Assembly: GCF_002890915.1 (NCBI RefSeq)
Contig: NZ_POUT01000001.1
Coordinates: 434,001-498,000, forward strand
From: Stutzerimonas stutzeri
Lineage (GTDB): Bacteria; Pseudomonadota; Gammaproteobacteria; Pseudomonadales; Pseudomonadaceae
Length of the DNA: 64,000 nt
Direction of reading: 5' to 3'
In this document: piece after piece, positions 34,534-44,137 of the stretch
How positions within the stretch are numbered: position 1 is the stretch's first letter
How the letters are laid out: each line of letters begins with the position of its first letter
Translations under genes and position numbers: made by a program
The notes under the pieces: model-generated
What the model was told of the DNA's origin: nothing
What the model saw: the letters and a program-made list of their open reading frames with translations, nothing else
Databases searched by the model: none

Positions 34534-35232
34534 TCAGTCCTGCGCCACGATGTGTTCGGCGAGGGTTTCCATGCACGCATCCAGCCGCTGCTGGCAGCCG
34601 ATGTCGGCCTCGGCCTGGGCGGTGAGCACGCGGCATTCGCCGAGCGCGAGCTTCTCGTCCGGCACCAGGCGCCAGGCGGCGGCGCGCTCCGGCGCCAGTT
34701 CGCGGATGCGCGCGCATTCCTCGGGGTTGAGATGGATGCGCACCTCGTCCTGGTCGCCGGGCATGGCGGTCAGCGCCTCCTCGGCGAGGGTCAGCAGCTG
34801 GGTGGGATGCAGCGTCAGTTCGCAACGGATCACCTGGCGCGCCACCTTCTGCACCAGCTCCAGCAGTTCCTCGCGACGCGCCTGTTCGTACTCGGCGCGG
34901 AAGCGCTCGAAGGACTCGATCAGCCGCTCCAGCGGCCGGCCAGCCTCGTCGAATGCGCGCCGCCCCTGCAGCCGGCCATCCTCCAGGCCCAGCGCCTTGC
35001 CGTCCTCGACACCACGCTGGAAGCCCTCGCGGTGGCCCGCCTCGCGGCCCTGTTCCAGGCCTTCGCGATAGCCCTTGTCGAGGCCTTCCTGGAAGCCATC
35101 GGCGACCGCCCGTTGCAGCGCCGCCGGATCGCCAGTCAGGCCCTCTGCCGTCTGGCCCTGCGGCTTCACCCGAGGCGGAAAGCGGAACGGCCGCCAGCTG
35201 CGGTCGGCACCCTTGATCACCTTGACCGTCAT
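34534..35232 (-). CDS. fliH: Flagellar export regulator FliH
   Basis: 232 residues from ATG 35232. Contains the GxxxG-type repeat helix typical of FliH (GFQEGLDKGYREGLEQGREAG), then a C-terminal ATPase-regulating domain (RHLNPEE-like IHLNPEECARI, RVLTAQAEADIGCQQRLD). Holds FliI in check at the base of the motor. One base after the fliG stop. Confidence 0.92.
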   Translation of the reverse strand: MTVKVIKGADRSWRPFRFPPRVKPQGQTAEGLTGDPAALQRAVADGFQEGLDKGYREGLEQGREAGHREGFQRGVEDGKALGLEDGRLQGRRAFDEAGRPLERLIESFERFRAEYEQARREELLELVQKVARQVIRCELTLHPTQLLTLAEEALTAMPGDQDEVRIHLNPEECARIRELAPERAAAWRLVPDEKLALGECRVLTAQAEADIGCQQRLDACMETLAEHIVAQD

Positions 35233-35233
35233 C

Positions 35234-36301
35234 TCACTCCACCGTCTGTTCGCGGAACAGCTGCACCTGCAGCTCGCCATCGGCGGACATCTCGCGCACC
35301 ACGGCCATGATGTCCTTGCGCACCTGCTCGACGCGGCTCAGCGGCACCGGGCCCTGGCGCCGGTTGATCGACTCCATCTGCTGCGCCTGGCGCTTGGGCA
35401 TGGCGCCCTGGATCGCCTTGACCAGCTCCGGCTCGGCGCCCTTGAGCGCGACCACCCACTCGTCCAGCGGGATGACTTCCAGCAGCGTCTGCAGCACGTC
35501 CTGGTTCTGCCGCGAGAGGATGAAGAAGTCGTACATCTCGTCTTCGATCTTGCTCACCAGCTCCTCGTTATGCGCGCGCAGCAGCTCGAACATCTGGTCG
35601 CGGTTGCCCTTGAAGCGGTTCATGATGTCCGCCGCCTGCTTCACCCCGCGCACCTGCGAGCCCTGGGTGCTGAGCACCTTGAGGCTGCGATCGATCAGCT
35701 GCTCCAGCTCGGCGATGACGTCGCTGTTGACCTCCGAGAGGTTGGCGATGCGGTAGAGCAGCTCGTCCTGGCGCTCGGCCGGCATGCACTCAAGCACCTC
35801 GGTGGCCATGCCCGGCGGCAGGAAGGCGAGGAACACCGCCTGCATCTGCGCGTGCTCCTTGGCGATCAGCGCGGCGAACTGCTTGGGATCGAGCCACTCC
35901 ATCTTGGCCATCTTGGCGCGGATCTCCTCGCCGTAGATGGAATCGAGCAGCGAGCGGGTGATGTCGCCGCCCAGCGCCTTGGAGAGCATGCCGGCCAGGT
36001 AGGAGCGCGAGGCCCCCTTGATGCTGCTCTGCTCCTTGTAGTCGTCGAAGAAGCGGCTGATCACATCGGAAACCATCGGCTGCTTGACGTTGGACAGCCG
36101 CGCCATGGCCTGGCTGATGCTGATGATCTCCTCGCGCGAGAAGTTGCGCAGGATGCCGGCGGAAATCTCGTCGCCCATGCTCAGCATGAGGATCGCCGCC
36201 TGGTCCAGCGAGCTGACCGAGCGCAGCTGCAACGGGCGTGGCTTGATCTCGCGGGACGATGCCTTGCCGTCTTCAGCCGGCTGGGTTGAGGTCTCTTTCA
36301 T
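35234..36301 (-). CDS. fliG: Rotor switch protein FliG with altered torque helix
   Basis: 355 residues. N-terminal FliF-binding domain (SSLDQAAILMLSMGDE), middle domain, and C-terminal torque domain that aligns without gaps to E. coli FliG from ALKGAE onward. Equivalents of K264 (K287) and R281 (R304) are kept, but D288/D289 are S311/I312 and R297 is P320, with two new arginines at 314-315. The start overlaps fliF by 29 bases. Part of lafK-fliEFGHIJ. Confidence 0.94.
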   Translation of the reverse strand: MKETSTQPAEDGKASSREIKPRPLQLRSVSSLDQAAILMLSMGDEISAGILRNFSREEIISISQAMARLSNVKQPMVSDVISRFFDDYKEQSSIKGASRSYLAGMLSKALGGDITRSLLDSIYGEEIRAKMAKMEWLDPKQFAALIAKEHAQMQAVFLAFLPPGMATEVLECMPAERQDELLYRIANLSEVNSDVIAELEQLIDRSLKVLSTQGSQVRGVKQAADIMNRFKGNRDQMFELLRAHNEELVSKIEDEMYDFFILSRQNQDVLQTLLEVIPLDEWVVALKGAEPELVKAIQGAMPKRQAQQMESINRRQGPVPLSRVEQVRKDIMAVVREMSADGELQVQLFREQTVE

Positions 36302-37952
36302 TGCGCCCTATCCAATGCTTGATGACTTCCGAGACCCGCTCGGGATCGTTCTTGGCGAGCATCTGCAGGTGCTCGATCTGCAGCTCGAGGCCCGAGCCCG
36401 GCGCCGGCAGGCGGATCTCCGAAAGCGGGTTGAGCTCACCGAAGATGTGCGGCCCGCCGGGTTCGCGCGGGCTGGCCAGGGCCGGGCGGCTGTCGCCTTC
36501 CAGCGCGGCCGGCGCGCTTGGCTCGACCAGACTGCCCTCCAGGCCGTCGCCCTGCGGCAGGGATGCGACGTTGCGCTGGGTCAGGTTGCGGACCGCCGGG
36601 CGCACCACGATCAGCAGCAACAGCAGGGCGATCAGCCCGGCCACACCGACCTTGGCCAGCGCATGGACCTGGCTGTTCTCCCACCAGGGCACGACCTGCT
36701 CGATCTGCTCGACGGCGGCGAACGGCAGCACGCTGAGGCTCAAGAGATCGCCACGCTCGGACTTGAAGCCGACCGCGCTGCGCACCATGGCCTCCAGTTC
36801 GGCGCGCGCCGCGTCGCTCCAGCCGCCTTCCGGCGCCGCCGCGGCATTGAGCACCACCGCCACGCTCTGCTGACGCAGGGCGAAGCCGGCGTGTTTGACG
36901 TGTACCACGCTCTGGTCATAGTCGAGCTGGCGGGTCGATTCCTCGCGCAGCGAGGTGGCACCCTTGTTCTCGGTGGTCGCCGGCGGTGGCGCTTCCTCGC
37001 CCTCCGGCGCCGGCGGCAGCGGCCGGTTGCTCAGCGAACCGGGCACGCCCAGCGCCAGGCGATCCAGCGCGCTCTCGTTGCGCAGCACCTCGTTGCGCAG
37101 GCGCGGCGTGTCGCCGTAGGACTGGAAGGTTTCTTCCTTCTGGCTGAAGTCGATATCCGCCGCCACGCTGATGCGGAAGTTGCCCAGGCCCAGCACCGGC
37201 GCCAGTACCTGCTCGATATTGGCCGCGGCCTTCTGCTGGTAATCCTCCACGGCCTGCCAGTTCTGCGCCGGCCCGCCACCGACGTTGAGCCCGCGCGAGA
37301 GCAACGCGCCGTACTGGTCGACCACGCCGACATCTTCCGGCTTCAGATTGGGCACGCTGTTGGCGACCAGATTGACGATGGCACCGACCTGGTCGCTGCT
37401 CAGCGTGTAGCCGGACTCCAGCTGCAACATCACCGACGCCTTGCTCGGCGCGCGCTTGCTGACCACGAAGGAGCTGTTCTCCTCCTGCGCCAGGTGTACC
37501 CGCGCCTGCTGCACGCCCTTGAGCGCCATCACCGTGCGCGCCAGTTCGCCTTCCAGGCTGCGCTTGAGGCGCACGTCCTGAACGAACTGGCTGGTGCCCA
37601 GCGGCTCTTCCTTGTCGAACAGCTCGTAGCCGGCTGGCTGCGCGACCTTCACGCCCTTGGCGTTGAGCAGCAGCCGCGCCCGCGCCAGCTGGTCCTCGCG
37701 CACCAGGATCTGCCCGCTCTGCGGATGGATGCGGTACTGCAGCGCCTCGCCGTCGAGCACCTGCATCACTTCGGCGGCGGGGAACGATTCACCGGCGCCA
37801 TGCAGCGGGCGGAACGAACCGTTGTCACGCCACAGGTAGAAGGCCACGGCCACCGCCAGCGCGGCGGCGATCACCGCCATGCCGGCCAGCGTCACGCGCG
37901 GATCGAGTTGCAGCCCACCTTCGGGCAACCGGGATTTGAGTTTCTGCAGCAC
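36273..37952 (-). CDS. fliF: Flagellar MS-ring protein FliF
   Basis: 559 residues. N-terminal membrane helix (VTLAGMAVIAAALAVAVAFYLW), YscJ-like ring-building motifs (LLNAKGVKVAQPAGYELFDKEEPLG, RTVMALKGVQQARVHLA, KASVMLQLESG), a large RBM3 insertion, second membrane helix (VGVAGLIALLLLLIVVRPAVR) and a C-terminal FliG-binding tail (IKHWIGRNERD). Base ring of rotor and export gate. Confidence 0.94.
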   Translation of the reverse strand: MLQKLKSRLPEGGLQLDPRVTLAGMAVIAAALAVAVAFYLWRDNGSFRPLHGAGESFPAAEVMQVLDGEALQYRIHPQSGQILVREDQLARARLLLNAKGVKVAQPAGYELFDKEEPLGTSQFVQDVRLKRSLEGELARTVMALKGVQQARVHLAQEENSSFVVSKRAPSKASVMLQLESGYTLSSDQVGAIVNLVANSVPNLKPEDVGVVDQYGALLSRGLNVGGGPAQNWQAVEDYQQKAAANIEQVLAPVLGLGNFRISVAADIDFSQKEETFQSYGDTPRLRNEVLRNESALDRLALGVPGSLSNRPLPPAPEGEEAPPPATTENKGATSLREESTRQLDYDQSVVHVKHAGFALRQQSVAVVLNAAAAPEGGWSDAARAELEAMVRSAVGFKSERGDLLSLSVLPFAAVEQIEQVVPWWENSQVHALAKVGVAGLIALLLLLIVVRPAVRNLTQRNVASLPQGDGLEGSLVEPSAPAALEGDSRPALASPREPGGPHIFGELNPLSEIRLPAPGSGLELQIEHLQMLAKNDPERVSEVIKHWIGRNERDLNPAG

Positions 37953-37972
37953 GTCTTAGCTCTCTGGGCCGA

Positions 37973-38293
37973 TCAAAGCGGCATTCGCATGACGTCGTCG
38001 AACGCCGTGGTCAGTTTGTTGCGCACCTGCAGCAGCGCCGAGAACGACACGCTGGCCTTCTGGCTGTCGATCATCGCGCCGACCAGATCGTCGCTCTTGC
38101 CGCTGTCCACCGCGGCCATCGCCGCGCTGGCCTTGTGCTGCTCGGCGTCTACCGAACGCAGGGCGGCTTCGAACGATCCGCTGATGGCGTTGGCCGCCAT
38201 GCTCGACGGACGGATCGACTGGCCCTCGGCAACGCTGGCCAGTTGCTGCATGCGGCCCAGCAGATCCTGCTGCACCTGATTGATGGAACTCAT
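37973..38293 (-). CDS. fliE: Hook-basal body adaptor FliE
   Basis: 106 residues. SFEAALRSVDAEQHKASAAMAAVDSGKSDDL and C-terminal MIDSQKASVSFSALLQVRNKLTTAFDDVMRM. Joins MS ring to rod. Starts 20 bases after lafK, so lafK and fliEFGHIJ form one unit. Confidence 0.93.
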   Translation of the reverse strand: MSSINQVQQDLLGRMQQLASVAEGQSIRPSSMAANAISGSFEAALRSVDAEQHKASAAMAAVDSGKSDDLVGAMIDSQKASVSFSALLQVRNKLTTAFDDVMRMPL

Positions 38294-38313
38294 GCTCGTG
38301 CTTCCCCGATGGT

Positions 38314-39726
<1,413 letters not shown>

Positions 39727-40135
39727 CTTGCCCTCCGGGAGGCGCCGCGCTCGTGCGCAACGAATCGGCGGAGATGCGGGAAGATAAAAAATCGATTTAA
39801 TTTTTCGGAAGTCTTTGCCGTCTTTGCCCACTGACTCGCAATCGAACCAGCACGCTCGCAAAGGTACTTCCCGAACAAGTGCGCGCACGCTATCAGCGCG
39901 CCAGCACCGTCGCCCAATCAGTTCTGCTTAATTGAAATCAACCGATGCCAGATGAGCTCAAAAGAGGTCATTTGATATCTCTTGATTTAACCCTCTCACG
40001 CGCCCATGCCTAGGATGGCGGCACGCTAGAGCCGTGCCCGGAAAAACACCCGCGCCAGCCAGCCCACTTGTCTGCACCAATGGCCAGCGGCAATCGTCGC
40101 CGTGTTCACCGACCTCAGGACATACAGTTCACAAC
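39727..40135. promoter_or_regulatory. Divergent control region between lafK and fliM
   Basis: About 410 bases without a gene, markedly AT-richer than the cluster around it. Both master activator and export-gate operons start here. A GGCACGCTAGAGC stretch at about 40019-40031 resembles a sigma54 site but has a 9-base GG-GC spacing. No other promoter is assigned. Confidence 0.4.
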
Positions 40136-40975
40136 ATGACTGGCAATGCAAAAGTCCACCATGGCGTGCCCGCCCAAAGCCTGACTGTATTGAAACCGCA
40201 GAAGCTGGGACGGCATCACCACAAGATTCCGCAGTACATCAAGGAAAGTACCAACAAGAATCCGCGACTGATCGGTGATTATTTCCTGCGCAACTACCGC
40301 ATCAATCTCGAACTGAACCGCATTGATGTTCAGGAAGAGCGCAGCGAAGAGCCGGACTGCATCTATCGCTCGGCCATGGGCAAAGTGGGTTTTTCCATCG
40401 ACCGTGCATTATTGACCGAGGCACTTGAGTGCTATTACGGCGGCACCGTCATTGCCAGCCAGGATACGCCGCCGATCAGCACCTCGGAACAGCGCATGCG
40501 CAATCGGTTGGGCATGGATATCACCGATATATTCGCCCGCTCGATATTGTCCGGCGAGACGTTCGGCAAACTCGACAGTTACCGCAACGACTATGAAGAG
40601 ACCAGCTGGGAGTATGTGGCCGAGTACGAGTACGTCAGCCATATCACCGGCAGCCGCTCCTCGATCTACATCTATCTGGATACCGAGCTGGTCGATGAAC
40701 TGACCAGCCGCCTGGCCGGCCCGCCCGCGCCGCGCCAGCCCGGCAACCCCCTCGATCACATCAAGCACCTGCCGGTACGCCTCGATTGCGTGGTGGCCGC
40801 GGCACAGATGCCACTGGCCCAGGTGCTCGCGCTGCAGCTCGACGACATCCTCATGCTGCGTCCGCTGGACCGTTACGAAGTGCGCATCAACCAGCAGAAG
40901 CTCTTTCGCGGCACCATCTTCGAAGAGGATGGCGCCCTGTTCCTCACTTCACTTGAAAGCGTGAACCCCCAATGA
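40136..40975 (+). CDS. fliM: Flagellar switch protein FliM, lacking the CheY-binding motif
   Basis: 279 residues from ATG 40136 (a GTG at 40034 would add 34 low-complexity residues). Middle CheC-like domain (LIGDYFLRNYRINLELNRIDV ... RNRLGMDITDIFARSIL) and C-terminal SpoA domain (LPVRLDCVVAAAQMPLAQVLALQLDDILML ... INQQKLFRGTIFEEDGALFL). The N-terminal LSQ-EIDALL CheY-P docking segment of ordinary FliM is absent with either start, and the GGPG motif is not found. Base composition is lower in GC than most neighbours. Overlaps fliN by 4 bases. Confidence 0.9.
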   Translation: MTGNAKVHHGVPAQSLTVLKPQKLGRHHHKIPQYIKESTNKNPRLIGDYFLRNYRINLELNRIDVQEERSEEPDCIYRSAMGKVGFSIDRALLTEALECYYGGTVIASQDTPPISTSEQRMRNRLGMDITDIFARSILSGETFGKLDSYRNDYEETSWEYVAEYEYVSHITGSRSSIYIYLDTELVDELTSRLAGPPAPRQPGNPLDHIKHLPVRLDCVVAAAQMPLAQVLALQLDDILMLRPLDRYEVRINQQKLFRGTIFEEDGALFLTSLESVNPQ

Positions 40976-41343
40976 ACGGCCATCTTTCCGACAACGAATT
41001 CGAGAACCTCATCAACGAAGGCGACCTGAGCCTGGATGCGGTCGACGAGCCGGCTGTACCGGCCCCGGCGGCCGCGCCAGCGCCACGCCAGGACCTGAGC
41101 TTCTTCGGCAAGATTCCGGTGAACGTCACCCTGGAAGTCGCCTCCGCGGAAATTTCCCTCAAGGAGCTGATGGAGTGCGACACCAGCAGCGTGATCGTGC
41201 TCGACAAGCTGGCCGGCGAACCGCTGGACGTGAAGGTCAACGGCACCCTGTTCGCCAAGGCCGAGGTGGTGGTGATGAACGGCAACTACGGCCTGCGCAT
41301 CGTCGAACTGTCCGGCACCAGCCTGGACGCCTTCGCCCCATGA
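40972..41343 (+). CDS. fliN: Flagellar switch protein FliN
   Basis: 123 residues. Short acidic, Pro/Ala N-terminus, and a SpoA domain (IPVNVTLEVASAEISLKELMECD, VIVLDKLAGEPLDVKVNGTLFAKAEVVVMNGNYGLRIVEL). C-ring component. Overlaps both fliM and fliP by 4 bases. Confidence 0.94.
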   Translation: MNGHLSDNEFENLINEGDLSLDAVDEPAVPAPAAAPAPRQDLSFFGKIPVNVTLEVASAEISLKELMECDTSSVIVLDKLAGEPLDVKVNGTLFAKAEVVVMNGNYGLRIVELSGTSLDAFAP

Positions 41344-42095
41344 ACCTGCGTCGCGGCCTGAGCCTGCTCGGCCTGCTGCTGATCGGGCTGATGCCCTTGG
41401 CAGCCCAGGCCGCCGGCGGCGAGATCACCCTGTTCAACCTGAACGATACCGAGAACGGCCAGGAGTTCTCGGTAAAGCTGCAGATCCTCATCCTCATGAC
41501 CCTGCTCGGCTTCCTGCCGGCGATGCTGATGATGATGACCTGCTTTACCCGCTTCATCATCGTGCTGGCCATCCTACGCCAGGCCATCGGCCTGCAGCAG
41601 AGCCCGCCGAACCAGGTGCTGATCGGCATCGCGCTGATCGTCACCCTGCTAGTGATGCGCCCGGTCTGGCAGGAAATCCACAGCCAGGCCTACGAGCCGT
41701 TCCAGAACGACGAGATCACCCTCGAACAGGCGCTGGACTCGGCCAAGGGCAGCCTGGCCGGTTTCATGCTGGCGCAGACCAACAAGAACTCCCTGGAAAC
41801 CATGGTGGCGCTGGCCGGCGAACAGCTGCCGGAGGACCTCGACGAGCTGGATTTCTCGCTGCTGCTGCCGGCGTTCGTGCTGAGCGAGCTGAAGACCGCG
41901 TTCCAGCTGGGCTTCATGATCTTCGTGCCGTTTCTGGTGATCGACCTGGTGGTGGCCAGCGTGCTGATGGCGATGGGCATGATGATGCTCTCGCCGATGA
42001 TGATTTCGTTGCCGTTCAAGCTGATGGTGTTTGTGCTGGTCGATGGCTGGGCGCTGTTGATGGGGACGTTGACCACCAGTATTCAGCCGTTTTAG
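41340..42095 (+). CDS. fliP: Flagellar export gate protein FliP
   Basis: 251 residues. Signal peptide (MNLRRGLSLLGLLLIGLMPLAAQA), then ILMTLLGFLPAMLMMMTCFTR, FIIVLAILRQAIGLQQSPPNQ and the C-terminal PAFVLSELKTAFQLGFMIFVPFLVIDLVV ... LPFKLMVFVLVDGW. Core of the export gate. No fliO precedes it, as in other lateral systems. An insertion of about 970 bases separates it from fliQ. Confidence 0.95.
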   Translation: MNLRRGLSLLGLLLIGLMPLAAQAAGGEITLFNLNDTENGQEFSVKLQILILMTLLGFLPAMLMMMTCFTRFIIVLAILRQAIGLQQSPPNQVLIGIALIVTLLVMRPVWQEIHSQAYEPFQNDEITLEQALDSAKGSLAGFMLAQTNKNSLETMVALAGEQLPEDLDELDFSLLLPAFVLSELKTAFQLGFMIFVPFLVIDLVVASVLMAMGMMMLSPMMISLPFKLMVFVLVDGWALLMGTLTTSIQPF

Positions 42096-42278
42096 GTGAT
42101 GGGGATGAAGGCGTTGGCCGTGCGGTGGGGCTTGGAGAATGGGGAGGCTGGCCACCTTTGCCGCGAAGTGTTTGGGCTTGGGGCTCTCCGAGTACAACCC
42201 ATTGGCGCAGTTGGCCGACGCATTGGTTTCGCCCTGCTGGGCGAGTTCCTTTTGGCAGTCGCCCGGATGGCCGGCCCC

Positions 42279-42927
42279 CCAAAAGAAACCAAAAAGTCTT
42301 GCCCCTCCATCCGGGTCTCGCTTCGCGAGACTTCCCTCATTCCATCCCCGCTCCGGGGGCCGGCGTACAAGGGCCATCCATGGCCCTTTATCGCGGGGAC
42401 GCTCAGTCCTCGCGCGGCATCCATGCCGCTCGCCCCTCTGCGCAGCGATTCCATTCGGCCTTCTGAAAGGGGCGTTCGGCGTCGTCTGGCAGGCCCTGCA
42501 ATGGAAAAGCGGGAAACGGCGTCGAGCCAAGGTCAATTGACCAATGGCCGTGGAGAATTCGTAGGGTGGAAAACTGCGAAGCATTTTCCACCGCAATCGA
42601 CGCAGCGATTGGTCTCGAACGTTGCGCGCAAAAATCGGTGGGTAAGCTTCGCGTTACCCACCCTACGTTCCGAAAGGCCTGCGCGTAGTTACCAGCGAAA
42701 CGCTTTGGATCTATCGCTGCTTGAAAAACTCCAGGCAACTCGGTCCGGATTCCCCTTCAGGAGGCCGAGCACAGGCGTTGCGCAGGGGGGCTCGAGGCAT
42801 GGATGCCGAGAGAGGAGCGATGGGACATGGATGTCCCTTCGCGACGACCCCCGGAGCAATGCCGGAGCGAGGGGAGTTTTGCGAAGCAAAACCCGGATGC
42901 AGGGGTGGCCTTCTTTTTGGTTACTTT
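42279..42927. repeat. Long imperfect inverted repeat element between fliP and fliQ
   Basis: The left arm (about 42279-42480) and right arm (about 42745-42927) read as diverged reverse complements: CCAAAAGAAACCAAAAAGTC and CCATCCGGGTCTCGCTTCGC on the left correspond to CCAAAAAGAAGGCC and GCATCCGGGTTTTGCTTCGC on the complement of the right. No transposase. The whole of 42096-43063 looks non-coding; its apparent frames are by-products of the repeats. A further 11-bp stem (42923-42933 with 42940-42950) follows. Confidence 0.75.
42561..42666. repeat. GTAGGGTGG palindromic element inside the fliP-fliQ insertion
   Basis: Bounded by GTAGGGTGGAAAACTGCGAA and GTTACCCACCCTAC, with hairpins at both ends. 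The same family is present at 50668-50762. Confidence 0.75.
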
Positions 42928-43063
42928 TTCTTGGCCACACAAGAAAAAGTGACGCGCCGTGCAAGGCGCAACCTGTAGGTGGCGCCGAGGAAAGCGTCAC
43001 GCCCCCATATCTGCGGCCGAGCCAAAACGGCTCTTACAAAACGCCCCGCGTGATGGTGCCCCA

Positions 43064-43336
43064 ATGCTAACCCCCGACACCGCCGTCCATATCGTCTCCA
43101 ACGCCATTCACGTGATCGTCCTGGTGGTCTGCGTGCTGATCGTCCCGAGCCTGCTCGGCGGCCTCTTGATCAGCATTTTCCAGGCCGCCACCCAGATCAA
43201 CGAACAGATGCTGAGCTTCCTCCCGCGCCTGCTGATCACCCTCGGCATGCTGGTGTTCGCCGGGCACTGGATCCTGCGCACGCTGAGCGATCTGTTCATC
43301 GAAACCTTCCAGCAGGCCGGTCGCCTGGTCGGCTGA
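43064..43336 (+). CDS. fliQ: Flagellar export gate protein FliQ
   Basis: 90 residues, two membrane helices (VIVLVVCVLIVPSLLGGLLISIFQAATQINEQMLSFLPR and LLITLGMLVFAGHWIL). Start at ATG 43064; no good ribosome site precedes it, and the upstream DNA is repeat-derived. The gene is followed 3 bases later by fliR. Confidence 0.93.
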   Translation: MLTPDTAVHIVSNAIHVIVLVVCVLIVPSLLGGLLISIFQAATQINEQMLSFLPRLLITLGMLVFAGHWILRTLSDLFIETFQQAGRLVG

Positions 43337-43339
43337 ATC

Positions 43340-44137
43340 ATGCCCAACGATCCCCTGATGCACGCCGGCCACTACCTGCAATCGCTGCTCGCCTACTGGT
43401 GGCCGTTCTGCCGGATCATGGCCGTGTTCAGCCTGGCGCCGATGTTCAACCACAAGGCGATCAGCGTGCGTGTGCGAATCCTCCTAGCGCTGGCGCTGAC
43501 CCTGGTGCTGGGTGCCGCCTTGCCGACGCCACCCATTCTCGATCCGCTGTCGCTGGCCGGCATCCTCGCGGCCATCGAGCAGATCGCCATGGGCCTGTTG
43601 CTGGGCCTGGCGCTGCTCCTGGTATTCACCGTGTTCACCCTGATCGGCGACGTGGTCTCGACCCAGCTCGGGCTGTCCATGGCGGTGTTCAACGACCCCA
43701 TGAACGGCGTGTCCTCGGCCTCGATCATCTACCAGCTGTATTTCATCCTGCTGGCGTTGCTGTACTTCGCCATCGACGGCCATCTGGTCACGGTGAGTAT
43801 CATCTACCAGAGCTTCGTCTACTGGCCGATCGGCAGCGGGCTGTTCTACGACGGCCTGCAGACCATCGCCTGGTCGATGGCCTGGGTGCTCTCGGCAGCC
43901 TTGCTGATCGCCCTGCCGATCGTCTTCTGCATGACCCTGGTGCAGTTCTGCTTCGGCCTGCTCAACCGCATCTCGCCGGCGATGAACCTGTTCTCGCTCG
44001 GTTTTCCCATGGCGATCCTGGCCGGGCTGTCGCTGATCTACCTGACCCTGCCGAACCTGGCCGAGGCCTACCTGCACCTGACCCGCGATCTGCTGGACAA
44101 GATCGGCATCCTGCTCAGGAGCGGCGGCCATGTCTGA
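43340..44137 (+). CDS. fliR: Flagellar export gate protein FliR
   Basis: 265 residues, six or so membrane helices. Family motifs: FCRIMAVFSLAPMFNHKAISVRVRILLALAL and GDVVSTQLGLSMAVFNDPMNG, and the C-terminal SPAMNLFSLGFPMAILAGL. Overlaps flhB by 8 bases. Confidence 0.94.
   Translation: MPNDPLMHAGHYLQSLLAYWWPFCRIMAVFSLAPMFNHKAISVRVRILLALALTLVLGAALPTPPILDPLSLAGILAAIEQIAMGLLLGLALLLVFTVFTLIGDVVSTQLGLSMAVFNDPMNGVSSASIIYQLYFILLALLYFAIDGHLVTVSIIYQSFVYWPIGSGLFYDGLQTIAWSMAWVLSAALLIALPIVFCMTLVQFCFGLLNRISPAMNLFSLGFPMAILAGLSLIYLTLPNLAEAYLHLTRDLLDKIGILLRSGGHV

Noticed and set aside
40019..40031. Sigma54-like GGCACGCTAGAGC upstream of fliM
   Set aside because: The GG-GC spacing is 9, not 10, and the -12 half is poor; not called as a promoter.
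42096..43070. 324-codon open frame between fliP and fliQ
   Set aside because: Its sequence is made of inverted repeats, and overlapping frames on both strands are equally open, so it is not a gene.
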